The position numbers were made by a program, and so were the translations under genes. From assembly GCA_965220715.1 (NCBI GenBank), contig OZ244843.1, positions 1,426,001 through 1,490,000 of the forward strand: a DNA stretch of 64,000 nucleotides. The letters are read 5' to 3'. Shown piece by piece: positions 25,711 to 34,121 of the stretch. The notes beneath the pieces are model-generated. The model made no database searches and was not told where the DNA came from. It saw only the letters and a program-made list of their open reading frames with translations. Source of the DNA: Bin5 sp965220715. GTDB taxonomy: Bacteria > Chloroflexota > Anaerolineae > Caldilineales > Caldilineaceae. How positions within the stretch are numbered: position 1 is the stretch's first letter; each line of letters opens with the position of its first letter.

Positions 25711-26244
25711 ATGTTGACACCTTCTGCCCGGCAACGTCTTCTGCTCTTCCTGCTGCCCCTGGTTGTGGCCGCTCTTCTGCTCTGGATCCCGGTACGAAAC
25801 GCGCTTGAGGTCGGCCTGCCCGACGCCGAAACCTTTACCGCCGACGTGCCGGAGGGCCATCACTGGGTCGCCTTCAACGTGCCCGAGGATGACATTTACG
25901 CCACCGACGGAGCGACGCTCTCCTTGGCCCTTGAATTCGAAACCTTGCAAGGGCAGGTCGACGCAGCCAACCGCACAGTCGTCTTCGATCTGGAAGACAA
26001 CGAAAGCGTGCATGAGTTGACCGTGCTCTGGCCCGATGGCAGGGAACAGCACTTCACCAAACCGGCGATCGATCAACGGCACGAACTGGTCTACCCCAAG
26101 ACGATCAACCACGCCCTTGCCATGCAGTGGGCCTTGCGCGGCGCCTTTTTCCGCTTCTGGATCTGGACCGGCGTCGCCGTTCTGCTCGTTCTCTTCGGCC
26201 TGCGCGTACTTTCCTGGGCCCAGGCCCAGGAATCCCACGCCTGA
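25711..26244 (+). CDS. Small bitopic membrane protein between hyuA and hyuB, unknown function
   Basis: 177 residues, not recognised. An N-terminal hydrophobic helix (LLLFLLPLVVAALLLWIPV) and a C-terminal one (FWIWTGVAVLLVLFGLRVL) flank a ~110-residue extracytoplasmic domain rich in acidic residues and beta-like strands (GHHWVAFNVPEDDIYATDGATLSLALEFE). The ATG at 25711 is the first before the hydrophobic segment. It is 115 bp after hyuA and 53 bp before hyuB. An 11-bp inverted repeat (25629-25639 and 25663-25673) precedes it. Its position suggests a role tied to the hydantoinase, but nothing in the sequence proves that. Confidence 0.72.
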   Translation: MLTPSARQRLLLFLLPLVVAALLLWIPVRNALEVGLPDAETFTADVPEGHHWVAFNVPEDDIYATDGATLSLALEFETLQGQVDAANRTVVFDLEDNESVHELTVLWPDGREQHFTKPAIDQRHELVYPKTINHALAMQWALRGAFFRFWIWTGVAVLLVLFGLRVLSWAQAQESHA

Positions 26245-26297
26245 AATCCAGTGGCCGGCCGCGCGACCGGCTACTAACCACTAACCACTGGTTTTCC

Positions 26298-27962
26298 ATG
26301 GTCCCCGATCCCATCACACTGGAGCTATACCGCCATCGCTTCAGCGGCATTGCCGAGGAGATGGGAATCACCCTGCAGCGCACCAGCTATTCACCCAATA
26401 TCAAAGAACGACTCGACTTTTCCTGCGCGCTCTTTGATGCCTCCGGCCGGCTGGTGGCACAGGCCGCCCACATTCCTGCCCACCTCGGCGCGATGCCCGA
26501 CAGCGTCGCCGCCGCGCTCGCCGTCTTCGACGAATGGCAGCCGGGCGATGTCGTCATTCTCAACGATCCCTATTTCGGCGGCTCCCACCTGCCCGACATA
26601 ACCCTGGTCTCGCCCGTCTTCCTGGCCGAGGCACACGGCTATCACCGAGCAAAGAGCGACGAGGAAAGTGCGGCGAATAACATCTCTCACTCCTCGCAAT
26701 CAGCCGACCCGCAGTTCTTCGCCGCCAGCCGCGCCCACCACGCCGATGTCGGCGGCATGTCGCCCGGCTCCCTGCCCCTGTCCACCGAGTTGTACCAGGA
26801 GGGCATCATCATCCCGCCACTAAAGCTCTACCAAGCGGGCGAACTGGTGGAAGCTTTGCTCGAACTGATCCTGCGAAATGTGCGCACGCCGGACGAACGC
26901 CGCGGCGATCTGGCGGCGCAGCGGGCGGCCCACGCCGTCGGCGACCGCCGCCTGCACGAACTGGCGGCCCGTCATGGCAACGACGAACTGCTGGCCTATG
27001 CCGGCCATCTACAGGAATACAGCGAGCGCTTGACCCGGGCTGCCATTCGCAACTGGCCGCAGGGCAGCTTCACATTCGAGGATCCGATCGAGTCGGTCGT
27101 GGACGGCCACACAACGCCTGCGCCTATCCGCGTGACCGCGACCATCGATGGCGAGACGGTGACCTTGGACTTCAGCGGCACAAGCCCAAGCATTCACGGC
27201 TCCCTCAACGCCCCCCTCAGCGTAACCAGGTCGGCCTGCTATTACGTGGTGCGTTGCCTGGTGGGTGAAGACGTGCCGGTCAACGCCGGCTGTTTTGCGC
27301 CCGTGCTGGTGGATGCGCCGCCCGGCTGCCTCGTGAACGCCCGCCCGCCCGCAGCAGTGGCTGGCGGCAATGTCGAGACCTCCCAGCGCATCACCGATGC
27401 TGTACTGGGCGCGCTCGCGCAGGCTCTTCCCGATCGCATCGCCGCGGCCGGCCAGGGCACAATGAATAACTGCACGATGGGCGGCGAAAACGCCGACGGC
27501 TCGCCCTGGACCTACTACGAGACGCTCGGCGGGGGCATGGGCGCGCACCCGCTGGGGGACGGCTTCAGCGGCGCGCACGTCCACATGAGTAACACCCTCA
27601 ACACGCCGGTCGAGGCCCTCGAATTGGCCTACCCGCTACGCCTGACCCGCTATCACCTGCGGCGGGGCAGCGGCGGCGCCGGCAAGCATCGGGGAGGGGA
27701 CGGCATCGTGCGCGAGTACGAAATCCTGCGTCCGACCACCGCCACCATCCTGAGCGAGCGTCGCGCCATCGCCCCCTGGGGTCTGGCTGGCGGCTCGCCC
27801 GCCGTGCCGGGCCGCAATCTCCTGATCGACATCGACGGGACCGAGGAAGAACTGTCTTCCAAAGTCACCCGCCGCCTTCAGCCCGGCCAGCGTCTGCGCA
27901 TCGAAACACCCGGCGGCGGCGGCTGGGGGGATAAAACCAATATGGAAGACATCGAGGGATGA
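26298..27962 (+). CDS. hyuB: Hydantoinase/oxoprolinase subunit B
   Basis: 554 residues of the HyuB family: PITLELYRHRFSGIAEEMGITLQRTSYSPNIKER at the start, FSCALFDASGRLVAQAAHIPAHLGAMP, VILNDPYFGGSHLPDITLV, ASRAHHADVGGMSPGSLP, and GSGGAGKHRGGDGIVREYE near the end. Works with HyuA. The ATG at 26298 directly precedes the conserved PDPITLEL. A stretch of about 25 polar residues (around KSDEESAANNISHSSQS, 26650-26703) interrupts the otherwise conserved spacing between the DITLVSPVF and ASRAHHAD motifs, like the insert in HyuA. Confidence 0.92.
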   Translation: MVPDPITLELYRHRFSGIAEEMGITLQRTSYSPNIKERLDFSCALFDASGRLVAQAAHIPAHLGAMPDSVAAALAVFDEWQPGDVVILNDPYFGGSHLPDITLVSPVFLAEAHGYHRAKSDEESAANNISHSSQSADPQFFAASRAHHADVGGMSPGSLPLSTELYQEGIIIPPLKLYQAGELVEALLELILRNVRTPDERRGDLAAQRAAHAVGDRRLHELAARHGNDELLAYAGHLQEYSERLTRAAIRNWPQGSFTFEDPIESVVDGHTTPAPIRVTATIDGETVTLDFSGTSPSIHGSLNAPLSVTRSACYYVVRCLVGEDVPVNAGCFAPVLVDAPPGCLVNARPPAAVAGGNVETSQRITDAVLGALAQALPDRIAAAGQGTMNNCTMGGENADGSPWTYYETLGGGMGAHPLGDGFSGAHVHMSNTLNTPVEALELAYPLRLTRYHLRRGSGGAGKHRGGDGIVREYEILRPTTATILSERRAIAPWGLAGGSPAVPGRNLLIDIDGTEEELSSKVTRRLQPGQRLRIETPGGGGWGDKTNMEDIEG

Positions 27963-27966
27963 CACT

Positions 27967-28776
27967 ATGACACAGACAGATCAGGACCCAAACCTGCCTG
28001 GTCGGGGACTGGACTACAACCGGATGCCAGGATACTGGTTGTTGGCGCAGATGGGGAAGCGTGTGCTGCGGCCCGGAGGTCTGGAGTTGACCCGTCAAAT
28101 GCTGGAAGCATTGGACATTCAATCGACCGATCATGTGATCGAGTTCGCCCCGGGATTAGGGGTGACTGCCCGGGAGACTCTGGAGCGCAACCCTCTTTCC
28201 TATACCGGCGTCGAAAGGGATGACGCCGCAGCACAGCAGGTGCAAAGTTATCTGGACGGGCCTGGCCGGAACTGTTTGGTGGGTCGCGCAGAGGACACCG
28301 GCTTGCCGGAAGCCTCCGCAACCGTCGTATATGGTGAGGCGATGCTATCGATGCAGACACCTGCCCACAAAGGGTCGATTGTGGCGGAGGCCGCACGACT
28401 TCTCCGGCCGGGCGGGCGCTACGGAATCCATGAACTGAGTCTGCAGCCCGACGACCTGGATGAAGAAAGAAAAACCGAGATAAGCAGCGTACTTTCGGAC
28501 GCGATCCGGGTCGGGGCCAGGCCTTTGACCCCAGGTGAGTGGAAAAACGTGCTGGAGGAGAATGGTTTCCAGGTCGAATCCCAGGTGACGGCCCCAATGC
28601 ATCTCTTGGAACCAGGTCGCCTCATCAAGGATGAAGGCTTGGCGCGCACATTTCGCTTCCTCTTAAGAGTGGCAACGAACCCCGCGGCCCGGCGCCGCAT
28701 CCTCAAAATGCGTTCAGTCTTCCGCAGATACGCGTCAAACCTGGGTGCAATCTCACTAATTGCCGTAAAAAAGTGA
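27967..28776 (+). CDS. Class I SAM-dependent methyltransferase
   Basis: 269 residues with a Rossmann methyltransferase core: motif I IEFAPGLGVTA, the acidic end of beta-2 in YTGVERDD, motif III-like ATVVYGEAMLSMQT, and LLRPGGRYGIHEL after the fourth strand. The substrate is not apparent. It starts 5 bp after hyuB and is surely in the same transcript. Its link to the hydantoinase pathway is positional only. Confidence 0.85.
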   Translation: MTQTDQDPNLPGRGLDYNRMPGYWLLAQMGKRVLRPGGLELTRQMLEALDIQSTDHVIEFAPGLGVTARETLERNPLSYTGVERDDAAAQQVQSYLDGPGRNCLVGRAEDTGLPEASATVVYGEAMLSMQTPAHKGSIVAEAARLLRPGGRYGIHELSLQPDDLDEERKTEISSVLSDAIRVGARPLTPGEWKNVLEENGFQVESQVTAPMHLLEPGRLIKDEGLARTFRFLLRVATNPAARRRILKMRSVFRRYASNLGAISLIAVKK

Positions 28777-28850
28777 AGGAACCCGCGGCCAATTGTCCCA
28801 CAATCCTGGCGCCCTCCGGCCGTCCTCTCGGCAGCCACTGGACTCTCGGC

Positions 28851-28934
28851 ACTATCCACTATCCACTATCCACTATCCACTGACCACTGACCACTGACCA
28901 CTGACCACTGACCACTGACCACTGACCACTGCAG
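28851..28934. repeat. Heptamer array B, 11 tandem 7-bp units
   Basis: From 28856: three CCACTAT, seven CCACTGA and one CCACTGC, without a single mismatch, followed by AGTTCA, in which TCA (28936-28938) is the reverse of the stop codon of the minus-strand MFS gene. It lies between convergent genes. This is the longest array of the family in the window. Confidence 0.95.
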
Positions 28935-28935
28935 T

Positions 28936-30318
28936 TCACCGCTCCAACTTCCACGCCACCACCAGACTCATCAGACTGATCGCTGCAACACCCCCGAATA
29001 CCCACTGGTAGGCCTCTGCCGGCCCCGGCGCGAACAGTAGTGACTGCTGCAACGCCACCCCTGCAATCGTCGCGCCGACGACCCCGCCGCCAAATCGCGC
29101 CGTGCTGTATAACCCGGCCGCAGACCCGCTCTCTTCCACGGGGATCTCCTCCATCGCCGCGCGGTGAAGCGCAGCCATCGCCAGCCCCCCGCCCAACGAC
29201 TGCGTCAGCATCAGCGCTGCCGCGCCCAGCAGCGGCAGCGGGAACAAAGCCAGCCCGGCCAGCGCACTGATCATCACCGCGAAACTGCCTCCCACAAGCC
29301 AGCGGCAGTGTACCCGGTCCGACAACTGACCTCCCAATTGGGTTGTGGCAAAGATCGCGCCGGAAAAGATCGTTGTGAAAATGCCCAGTTCTATCGCATC
29401 CAACCCGTATACATCGGTCAGAAAGAGCACGTTCAGAAACATGGCTGTGTGCATAATCACCATACGGCAACCAGCCGCCAGCGAGGCAACCCCAAAATTC
29501 TTGCGCCGGTAAAGAGAGAAATTGACAAGTGGTCGGGGTATCCGGCCCTCGCGCCGCCAGAACAGCAGTCCGAGACCGACTGCCGCCGCCAGCAACCGCC
29601 AATCGCGCAGCGGTTCGACACCGGTTACCGTGCGGCTCGAAAGGAAAAAGATGGCACAGACCAGCGCGCCCCCCAGCAAGGCCGCGCCCAGCCAGTCGAA
29701 CGCCTGCAGTCCTTCCCCGAGAATGGGGCGCTGCGACGGCACGCGCCGGTACGCCGCCCATAGGGCTATAAGCGCAACCAGCAGGCTCGGCACAAAGACG
29801 TAGTTCCAGCCGAAATTATCGACCGCAAACCCGCCCAACAACGGTCCCAACGTCGACGCGCCTGGCGCCACCGAGCTCCACGTCCCCATCGCCTTGCCCC
29901 GCTGCGCCGCCGGAAAACGCTCCGCGATGATGGCAATGCAAAGGGGGTAGTAGCCGGCCGTGCCCATCCCTTGCAGAATGCGGCCGATCAGGAGTTGCGG
30001 CAAGCTTCCCGCCAGCAGACAGATGACGGAGCCGGCGAAAAAGAAGACGATACCGCTCTGGAAGAGACGCGCCTTGCCCAGGCTGTCCCCCAGTTTTCCG
30101 TACAGCGGCATGAATATAACGAACGGAAGACTGTAAGCGGCCAACAGCCAGGCCGCCTGGTCTGCCTCCACCGCGAACGCATCCCGAACCGTTGGCAGGG
30201 CCACGCCGAACATCGACATATTCATCGTCGCCATGCCGACCGGTATCATCAGGGCGATCAGCACACCCCACTGCGACCGCGTCGCGGCGGCGGCTGGCGT
30301 GGATTCATTCGATTTCAT
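28936..30318 (-). CDS. MFS drug/metabolite exporter (EmrB/QacA-like)
   Basis: 460 residues, 12-14 hydrophobic helices. MFS motifs: FIMPLYGKLGDSLGKARLFQSG (motif A, loop 2-3), QGMGTAGYYPLCIAII and the antiporter-type GPLLGGFAVDNFGWNYVFV. These are characteristic of proton-driven multidrug exporters of the DHA2 group; the cargo is unknown. The ATG at 30318 starts directly before the first helix, but no clear ribosome site precedes it; the upstream in-frame extension is not supported. The stop codon abuts heptamer array B. Confidence 0.9.
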   Translation of the reverse strand: MKSNESTPAAAATRSQWGVLIALMIPVGMATMNMSMFGVALPTVRDAFAVEADQAAWLLAAYSLPFVIFMPLYGKLGDSLGKARLFQSGIVFFFAGSVICLLAGSLPQLLIGRILQGMGTAGYYPLCIAIIAERFPAAQRGKAMGTWSSVAPGASTLGPLLGGFAVDNFGWNYVFVPSLLVALIALWAAYRRVPSQRPILGEGLQAFDWLGAALLGGALVCAIFFLSSRTVTGVEPLRDWRLLAAAVGLGLLFWRREGRIPRPLVNFSLYRRKNFGVASLAAGCRMVIMHTAMFLNVLFLTDVYGLDAIELGIFTTIFSGAIFATTQLGGQLSDRVHCRWLVGGSFAVMISALAGLALFPLPLLGAAALMLTQSLGGGLAMAALHRAAMEEIPVEESGSAAGLYSTARFGGGVVGATIAGVALQQSLLFAPGPAEAYQWVFGGVAAISLMSLVVAWKLER

Positions 30319-30731
30319 AAAGGGGCATTTCCGTAGTGGGCAGAATCTGTCTATCTTACCCTTAAATCGCCCCCTCAACGAAATCAATTCAGACGATTTC
30401 CGCTCCCACAAGCGGACACTCGTCCCCGGCCCGGTCTGCGGATCACCCGGAACGCCGCCAACGATTTCCGGTACGGTCTTCCTCACAAAGCCGAAACTCT
30501 CTACACTTTGGACCGAATCCAGCCACCCTTTCTGATAGGCAATTCCCCCGTTTTCGGGTATGATCACGATGTGGTTGGGGCCTCCCCCAAGCCCTGAATC
30601 TGAGCCCTGGCTCGCGCAGATGTCAACCCAGCCATACGCGGCCTTCGGGTTCAGTGCGTTACGATTTCTCTACCTCAGCGCGCTCAACGCGCAGCCAATA
30701 ATCTAGTATTCACCTCACCAGGAGACACCTG
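30319..30731. other. Divergent intergenic region with possible RraA promoter
   Basis: About 410 bp between the MFS and first RraA-like genes. It contains the 17-bp motif also found before the second RraA-like gene (30550-30566). Otherwise nothing is recognised. Confidence 0.5.
30550..30566 (+). promoter_or_regulatory. Conserved motif upstream of RraA-like gene 1
   Basis: GTTTTCGGGTATGATCA; the same 17-mer with one change (GTTTTCGCGTATGATCA) is at 31561-31577 before the second paralogue. TATGAT would be a good -10 box. No clear -35 is seen, and the distances to the start codons differ (165 and 75 bp). Confidence 0.5.
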
Positions 30732-31475
30732 ATGACCGAACGCTCCTTTACACCGGTCGAAGTGCCGCAGCACATTCTGGACCGTTTCAAAAAACTACCG
30801 GTAGCAACCGTCTGGCATACCGTCCATAGTTATGCTGGCGTGCCCCTGCCCTATATGAATGACGTGCGCCTCTGCACACCCGGCCAGCAGCTCGCCGCCC
30901 GCGCCCGCACCCTGCGCTACCTGCCCCCCCGCCCCGACTTGCAGGCCGAGGTGCAAATCGGCGAAAACTCGCCCGAATATATCGCCATGGGCCGCTGCGG
31001 CCCCGGTGACGTCCTCGTGTGCGACGTCATGGGCGATGCCCGGCCCTGCATCTTCGGCGACGTCAAAGCGCTCCAACTCAAAATGACCAACGCCGACGGC
31101 GTCGTCACCGACGGCGGCATCCGCGACCTCGATATCATGGTGCAAGAAGAATACGGTCTCATCATCTACGCCCGCGATCGGACACCTCTCGGCGGCGTCC
31201 CTTACGCCATCCCCGCGCAGGAAAATGTGGATGTCCAGTGTGGCGGCGCCCTCGTGCGGCCCGGCGATGTCCTGGTCGGCGATGCCGACGGCGTCGTGGT
31301 AGTGCCGTCCTGGTTCGCAGAGGAGTGCGTCGAACTGACCGAGGTGCATGAGGACGCCGAGAATATGATCAAAGAGCGGATCCTGGCCGAAGGCGTCGTG
31401 CCCGGCAAGTACTACCCCCCAGGACCGGAAACCTTCGAGCAGGTGCGTGCCGCCCGCAAACAAAAGCAAAGGTAG
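30732..31475 (+). CDS. RraA-like / HMG-aldolase family protein, paralogue 1
   Basis: 247 residues of the RraA/dimethylmenaquinone-methyltransferase-like fold: GRCGPGDVLVCDVMGDARPCIFGDV (GGxG-type loop), NADGVVTDGGIRDLD, RPGDVLVGDADGVVVVP. In enzymatic relatives the DG-IRD motif binds a divalent metal for retro-aldol cleavage or oxaloacetate decarboxylation; RraA itself inhibits RNase E. An aldolase or decarboxylase in a catabolic cluster is more likely here because an amidohydrolase and Rieske gene follow. AGGAG lies 7 nt before the ATG. It is highly similar along its whole length to the next gene. Confidence 0.88.
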   Translation: MTERSFTPVEVPQHILDRFKKLPVATVWHTVHSYAGVPLPYMNDVRLCTPGQQLAARARTLRYLPPRPDLQAEVQIGENSPEYIAMGRCGPGDVLVCDVMGDARPCIFGDVKALQLKMTNADGVVTDGGIRDLDIMVQEEYGLIIYARDRTPLGGVPYAIPAQENVDVQCGGALVRPGDVLVGDADGVVVVPSWFAEECVELTEVHEDAENMIKERILAEGVVPGKYYPPGPETFEQVRAARKQKQR

Positions 31476-31560
31476 CTGCAACCAGTTCAGTCTCGGGCAG
31501 TTTGGTTGCCTGCCCTCCCCTGCTCCGTATGCACCGGTATACCTGGTGGACGATTCGTCT

Positions 31561-31577
31561 GTTTTCGCGTATGATCA
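31561..31577 (+). promoter_or_regulatory. Conserved motif upstream of RraA-like gene 2
   Basis: GTTTTCGCGTATGATCA, 16 of 17 identical to 30550-30566. Retained with the duplicated gene although the surrounding intergenic sequence has diverged, which suggests it is functional (candidate -10 region or operator). Confidence 0.5.
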
Positions 31578-31652
31578 TGCAACTGCAGCGGCCAACAGGC
31601 ACCTGCTAAGTTCTGCACGATTCAACGTCCACCGATTCTCCGGAGATGCCCG

Positions 31653-32396
31653 ATGACTGAACGCTCCTTTACACCGGTCGAAGTGCCGCAGTCGATCCTG
31701 GATCGCTTCAAAGAGCTGCCCGTAGCCACGGTATGGCACACTGTCCATAGCTATGCCGGCGTGCCCCTTCCCTTTATGGAAAATGTGCGCCCATTCACCC
31801 CCGGCAAACGTCTGGCCGCCCGCGCCCGCACCATGCGCTACCTGCCGCCCCGTCCCGACCTGGCCGCAGATACACCGAGCGGCGAGGACGCCATCGATTA
31901 CAGGGCCATGTCCCGCTGTGGCCCCGGTGACGTTCTTGTCGTCGATATTATGGGCAATGCCAGCGCCGCCGTCTTCGGCGATGTCAAGGCCCTGCAGATG
32001 AAGATGAACAATGCCGACGGCGTCGTATGCGACGGCGGCATCCGCGACCTCGACATCATGCTCCAGGAAGAATACGGCCTGATCATCTACGCCCGCGATC
32101 GAACGCCCTACGGCGGCGGGCCTTGGGCGTTCCCGGCAGAGGAAAACGGCGACATCCAGTGCGGTGGCGCGCTGGTCCGGCCCGGCGATGTGCTCGTCGG
32201 CGACAATGACGGCATCGTCGTAGTGCCGTCCTGGTTCGCCGAGGAATGCGTCGAACTGACCGAGGTGCATGAGACCGCCGAGGCGCTGGCCAAGGAGCGG
32301 ATCCTGGCCGAAGGGGTCGTGCCCGGCAGGCACTATCCCCCAGCGCCGGAGTTAATGGAGCAGGCGCGCGCCGCGCTCAAGCAGGCGAAACGGTAA
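31653..32396 (+). CDS. RraA-like / HMG-aldolase family protein, paralogue 2
   Basis: 247 residues, a tandem duplicate of the preceding gene with the same length and an almost identical N-terminus (MTERSFTPVEVPQ) and C-terminal half. The conserved metal site DGGIRDLD and the glycine-rich loop are intact in both, so both may be active. Differences cluster in the region after RPDL (AADTPSGEDAIDYRAMS against QAEVQIGENSPEYIAMG), which may set substrate or subunit contacts. GGAG lies 7 nt before the ATG. A GC-rich hairpin follows the stop. Confidence 0.88.
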   Translation: MTERSFTPVEVPQSILDRFKELPVATVWHTVHSYAGVPLPFMENVRPFTPGKRLAARARTMRYLPPRPDLAADTPSGEDAIDYRAMSRCGPGDVLVVDIMGNASAAVFGDVKALQMKMNNADGVVCDGGIRDLDIMLQEEYGLIIYARDRTPYGGGPWAFPAEENGDIQCGGALVRPGDVLVGDNDGIVVVPSWFAEECVELTEVHETAEALAKERILAEGVVPGRHYPPAPELMEQARAALKQAKR

Positions 32397-32421
32397 CTAC
32401 TTGCTGGCAAGACTATCCTTG

Positions 32422-32450
32422 GAGGGGGCGCCTTTCGGGCTCGCCCCCTC
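32422..32450. other. GC-rich stem-loop after RraA-like gene 2
   Basis: GAGGGGGCG (32422-32430) pairs perfectly with CGCCCCCTC (32442-32450) around an 11-nt loop. No U-run follows on either strand, so it is an incomplete terminator or an mRNA-stabilising hairpin between the RraA-like and amidohydrolase genes. Confidence 0.55.
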
Positions 32451-32519
32451 GCACAAGAACGGGCCAACAGCCCTGCCTGCGCTGGGATGATGCGGGAAAA
32501 GCATGAAAAGGAGCGGATG

Positions 32520-33689
32520 ATGGCGACCTTGGTGATGGAACGAACTGGCAGCGCAGACGTCTCGCCTGCGGACGAAGCCGAAACAGCCCCGACAGAAACC
32601 TCTGCCGATCAGACCGGCGCACGACAGCGCATTATCGACTGCGACGTGCATCACGAACCTCCCAACGTGGAGGTTCTCTTCCCCTACCTGCCGCGCCAGT
32701 ATGTGGAACAGATCAAAGATTTCGGCTTGATGGCTCCTAGCTTGCCCTATACAAACATGCCGGGAGGCCACGCCCGCCAGGACCTGTGGGAGGGCACTGA
32801 GGGGGAGCCCGACCCGGCAACCGTCCCTGAAGTCTGTAGCAAGAAGCATCTGGACCACTACGGCATCGACATGGCCGTCCTCACCGGCGCCGGCGGGCCA
32901 TACAGTATGGCCGTGAATCCCACCGTCGATTACGCTGCCGCCTACTGCCGCGCCTACAACGATTGGACGCTGAATGAGTGGGTGGCCAAGGACGACCGTC
33001 TGCGCGCTTCCATTCACATTGCGCCCGCCGACCCCCAGCAGGCCGCGGCCGAGATCGACCGCCTCGGCGATCACCCCGGCGTGGCCCAGGTGCTGATGCC
33101 CGCCGGCAGCCTGCATCCGTTCGGCAATCGCATCTATCACCCCATCTACGAAGCCTGTGAGCGCCACGGACTGCCCATGTGCGTCCACTTCGGCGGCGAG
33201 GGCGCCGGCTTTGCCGCGCCGCCCACCGCGGCCGGCTACCCCACCTACTATCTGGAGATGCGCATGGCCCGCCCCCAGATCGCGATGGCCCATACCGCCA
33301 GCCTGATCTGCGAAGGCGTCTTCGAAAAGTTCCCCAACTTCAAATTCCTCTTCGTCGAGCTTGACGTTTTCTGGGTGCCCGGTCTGATGTGGCACATGGA
33401 CGCCGACTGGAAGAGCCTGCGCGACTACACGCCCTGGATCAAGCGGCTGCCCAGCGAATACCTGCGCCAGCACATCCGCTTCGGCACCCAGCCCTTCCCC
33501 AACGCGCCCGACCGCAAGGCGCTCGACACCTTCCTCGACTGGCTCCACGCCGACGAGGTGATGGTCTTCGCCAGCGACTATCCCCACTGGGATTGGGAGG
33601 AGCCGCGCGGCTTTATGCGCGGACTCGATAAGAAGCTGCGCGCTCACGTGATGTACGACACCGCGGCCGAGCTGTACGGTATCGACTGA
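32520..33689 (+). CDS. Amidohydrolase family protein (ACMSD-type)
   Basis: 389 residues of the amidohydrolase-2 family (PF04909 type), metal-dependent TIM-barrel hydrolases or decarboxylases that include ACMSD and resorcylate decarboxylases. Visible metal-site motifs: RIIDCDVHHEPP near the N-terminus, GLPMCVHFGGEGAG in the middle and MVFASDYPHWDWEEP near the C-terminus. The start at 32520 is preferred: AAGGAG lies 6 nt upstream; ATGs at 32487 and 32517 are alternatives. Its stop overlaps the Rieske start by one base (TGATG), so the two products probably act together in ring or carboxylate catabolism. Confidence 0.88.
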   Translation: MATLVMERTGSADVSPADEAETAPTETSADQTGARQRIIDCDVHHEPPNVEVLFPYLPRQYVEQIKDFGLMAPSLPYTNMPGGHARQDLWEGTEGEPDPATVPEVCSKKHLDHYGIDMAVLTGAGGPYSMAVNPTVDYAAAYCRAYNDWTLNEWVAKDDRLRASIHIAPADPQQAAAEIDRLGDHPGVAQVLMPAGSLHPFGNRIYHPIYEACERHGLPMCVHFGGEGAGFAAPPTAAGYPTYYLEMRMARPQIAMAHTASLICEGVFEKFPNFKFLFVELDVFWVPGLMWHMDADWKSLRDYTPWIKRLPSEYLRQHIRFGTQPFPNAPDRKALDTFLDWLHADEVMVFASDYPHWDWEEPRGFMRGLDKKLRAHVMYDTAAELYGID

Positions 33690-34039
33690 TGCCTGCGCAC
33701 ATAATCGCAACCGCCGATGAGATCCCGCCCGGCGGCCGCAAGATCGTGACCGTCAACGGGCGGGAGATCGGCGTCTTCAATCTCGGCGGCGACTACTACG
33801 CCCTCCGCAACATCTGCCCCCACAAGACGGGGCCCCTCTGCCGCGGCCGCCTGCGCCCCCTCGTCCTCCCCGACGGCCTCACCGGCATGACCTACACCCG
33901 CGAGGGCGAGATCATCAAATGCCCCTGGCACCAGTGGGAGTTCGACATCAAGACCGGCCAGGCCCTCTACGACCCCAAGCTGCGCGTCCGCACCTACCGC
34001 GTGGATGTGGAGGATGACCAGGTAGTGTTGTATGTGTGA
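33689..34039 (+). CDS. Rieske [2Fe-2S] ferredoxin-type protein
   Basis: 116 residues with both Rieske cluster motifs: CPHKTGPLC (Cys-x-His) and CPWHQWEFD (Cys-x-x-His), plus the usual C-terminal strands (LRVRTYRVDVEDDQVVLYV). It is a small electron carrier of the bacterial oxygenase type. Translationally coupled to the amidohydrolase gene. No oxygenase subunit is adjacent; the only Rieske oxygenase in the window is at 51.6-52.8 kb. Confidence 0.92.
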   Translation: MPAHIIATADEIPPGGRKIVTVNGREIGVFNLGGDYYALRNICPHKTGPLCRGRLRPLVLPDGLTGMTYTREGEIIKCPWHQWEFDIKTGQALYDPKLRVRTYRVDVEDDQVVLYV

Positions 34040-34121
34040 GGAGGGTTGGCTGACGTGTTACCCAGGACTGGGAAGAAGCATAATTTGTAATCGTTCTCGG
34101 GGCGCCGCAACGATGAGGGGG

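Noticed and set aside
28851..28934. Heptamer array as a CRISPR
   Set aside because: 7-bp units without spacers and no cas genes in the window.
32397..33710. A 437-codon minus-strand reading frame
   Set aside because: Antisense to the amidohydrolase, whose metal motifs are clear; no independent signal.
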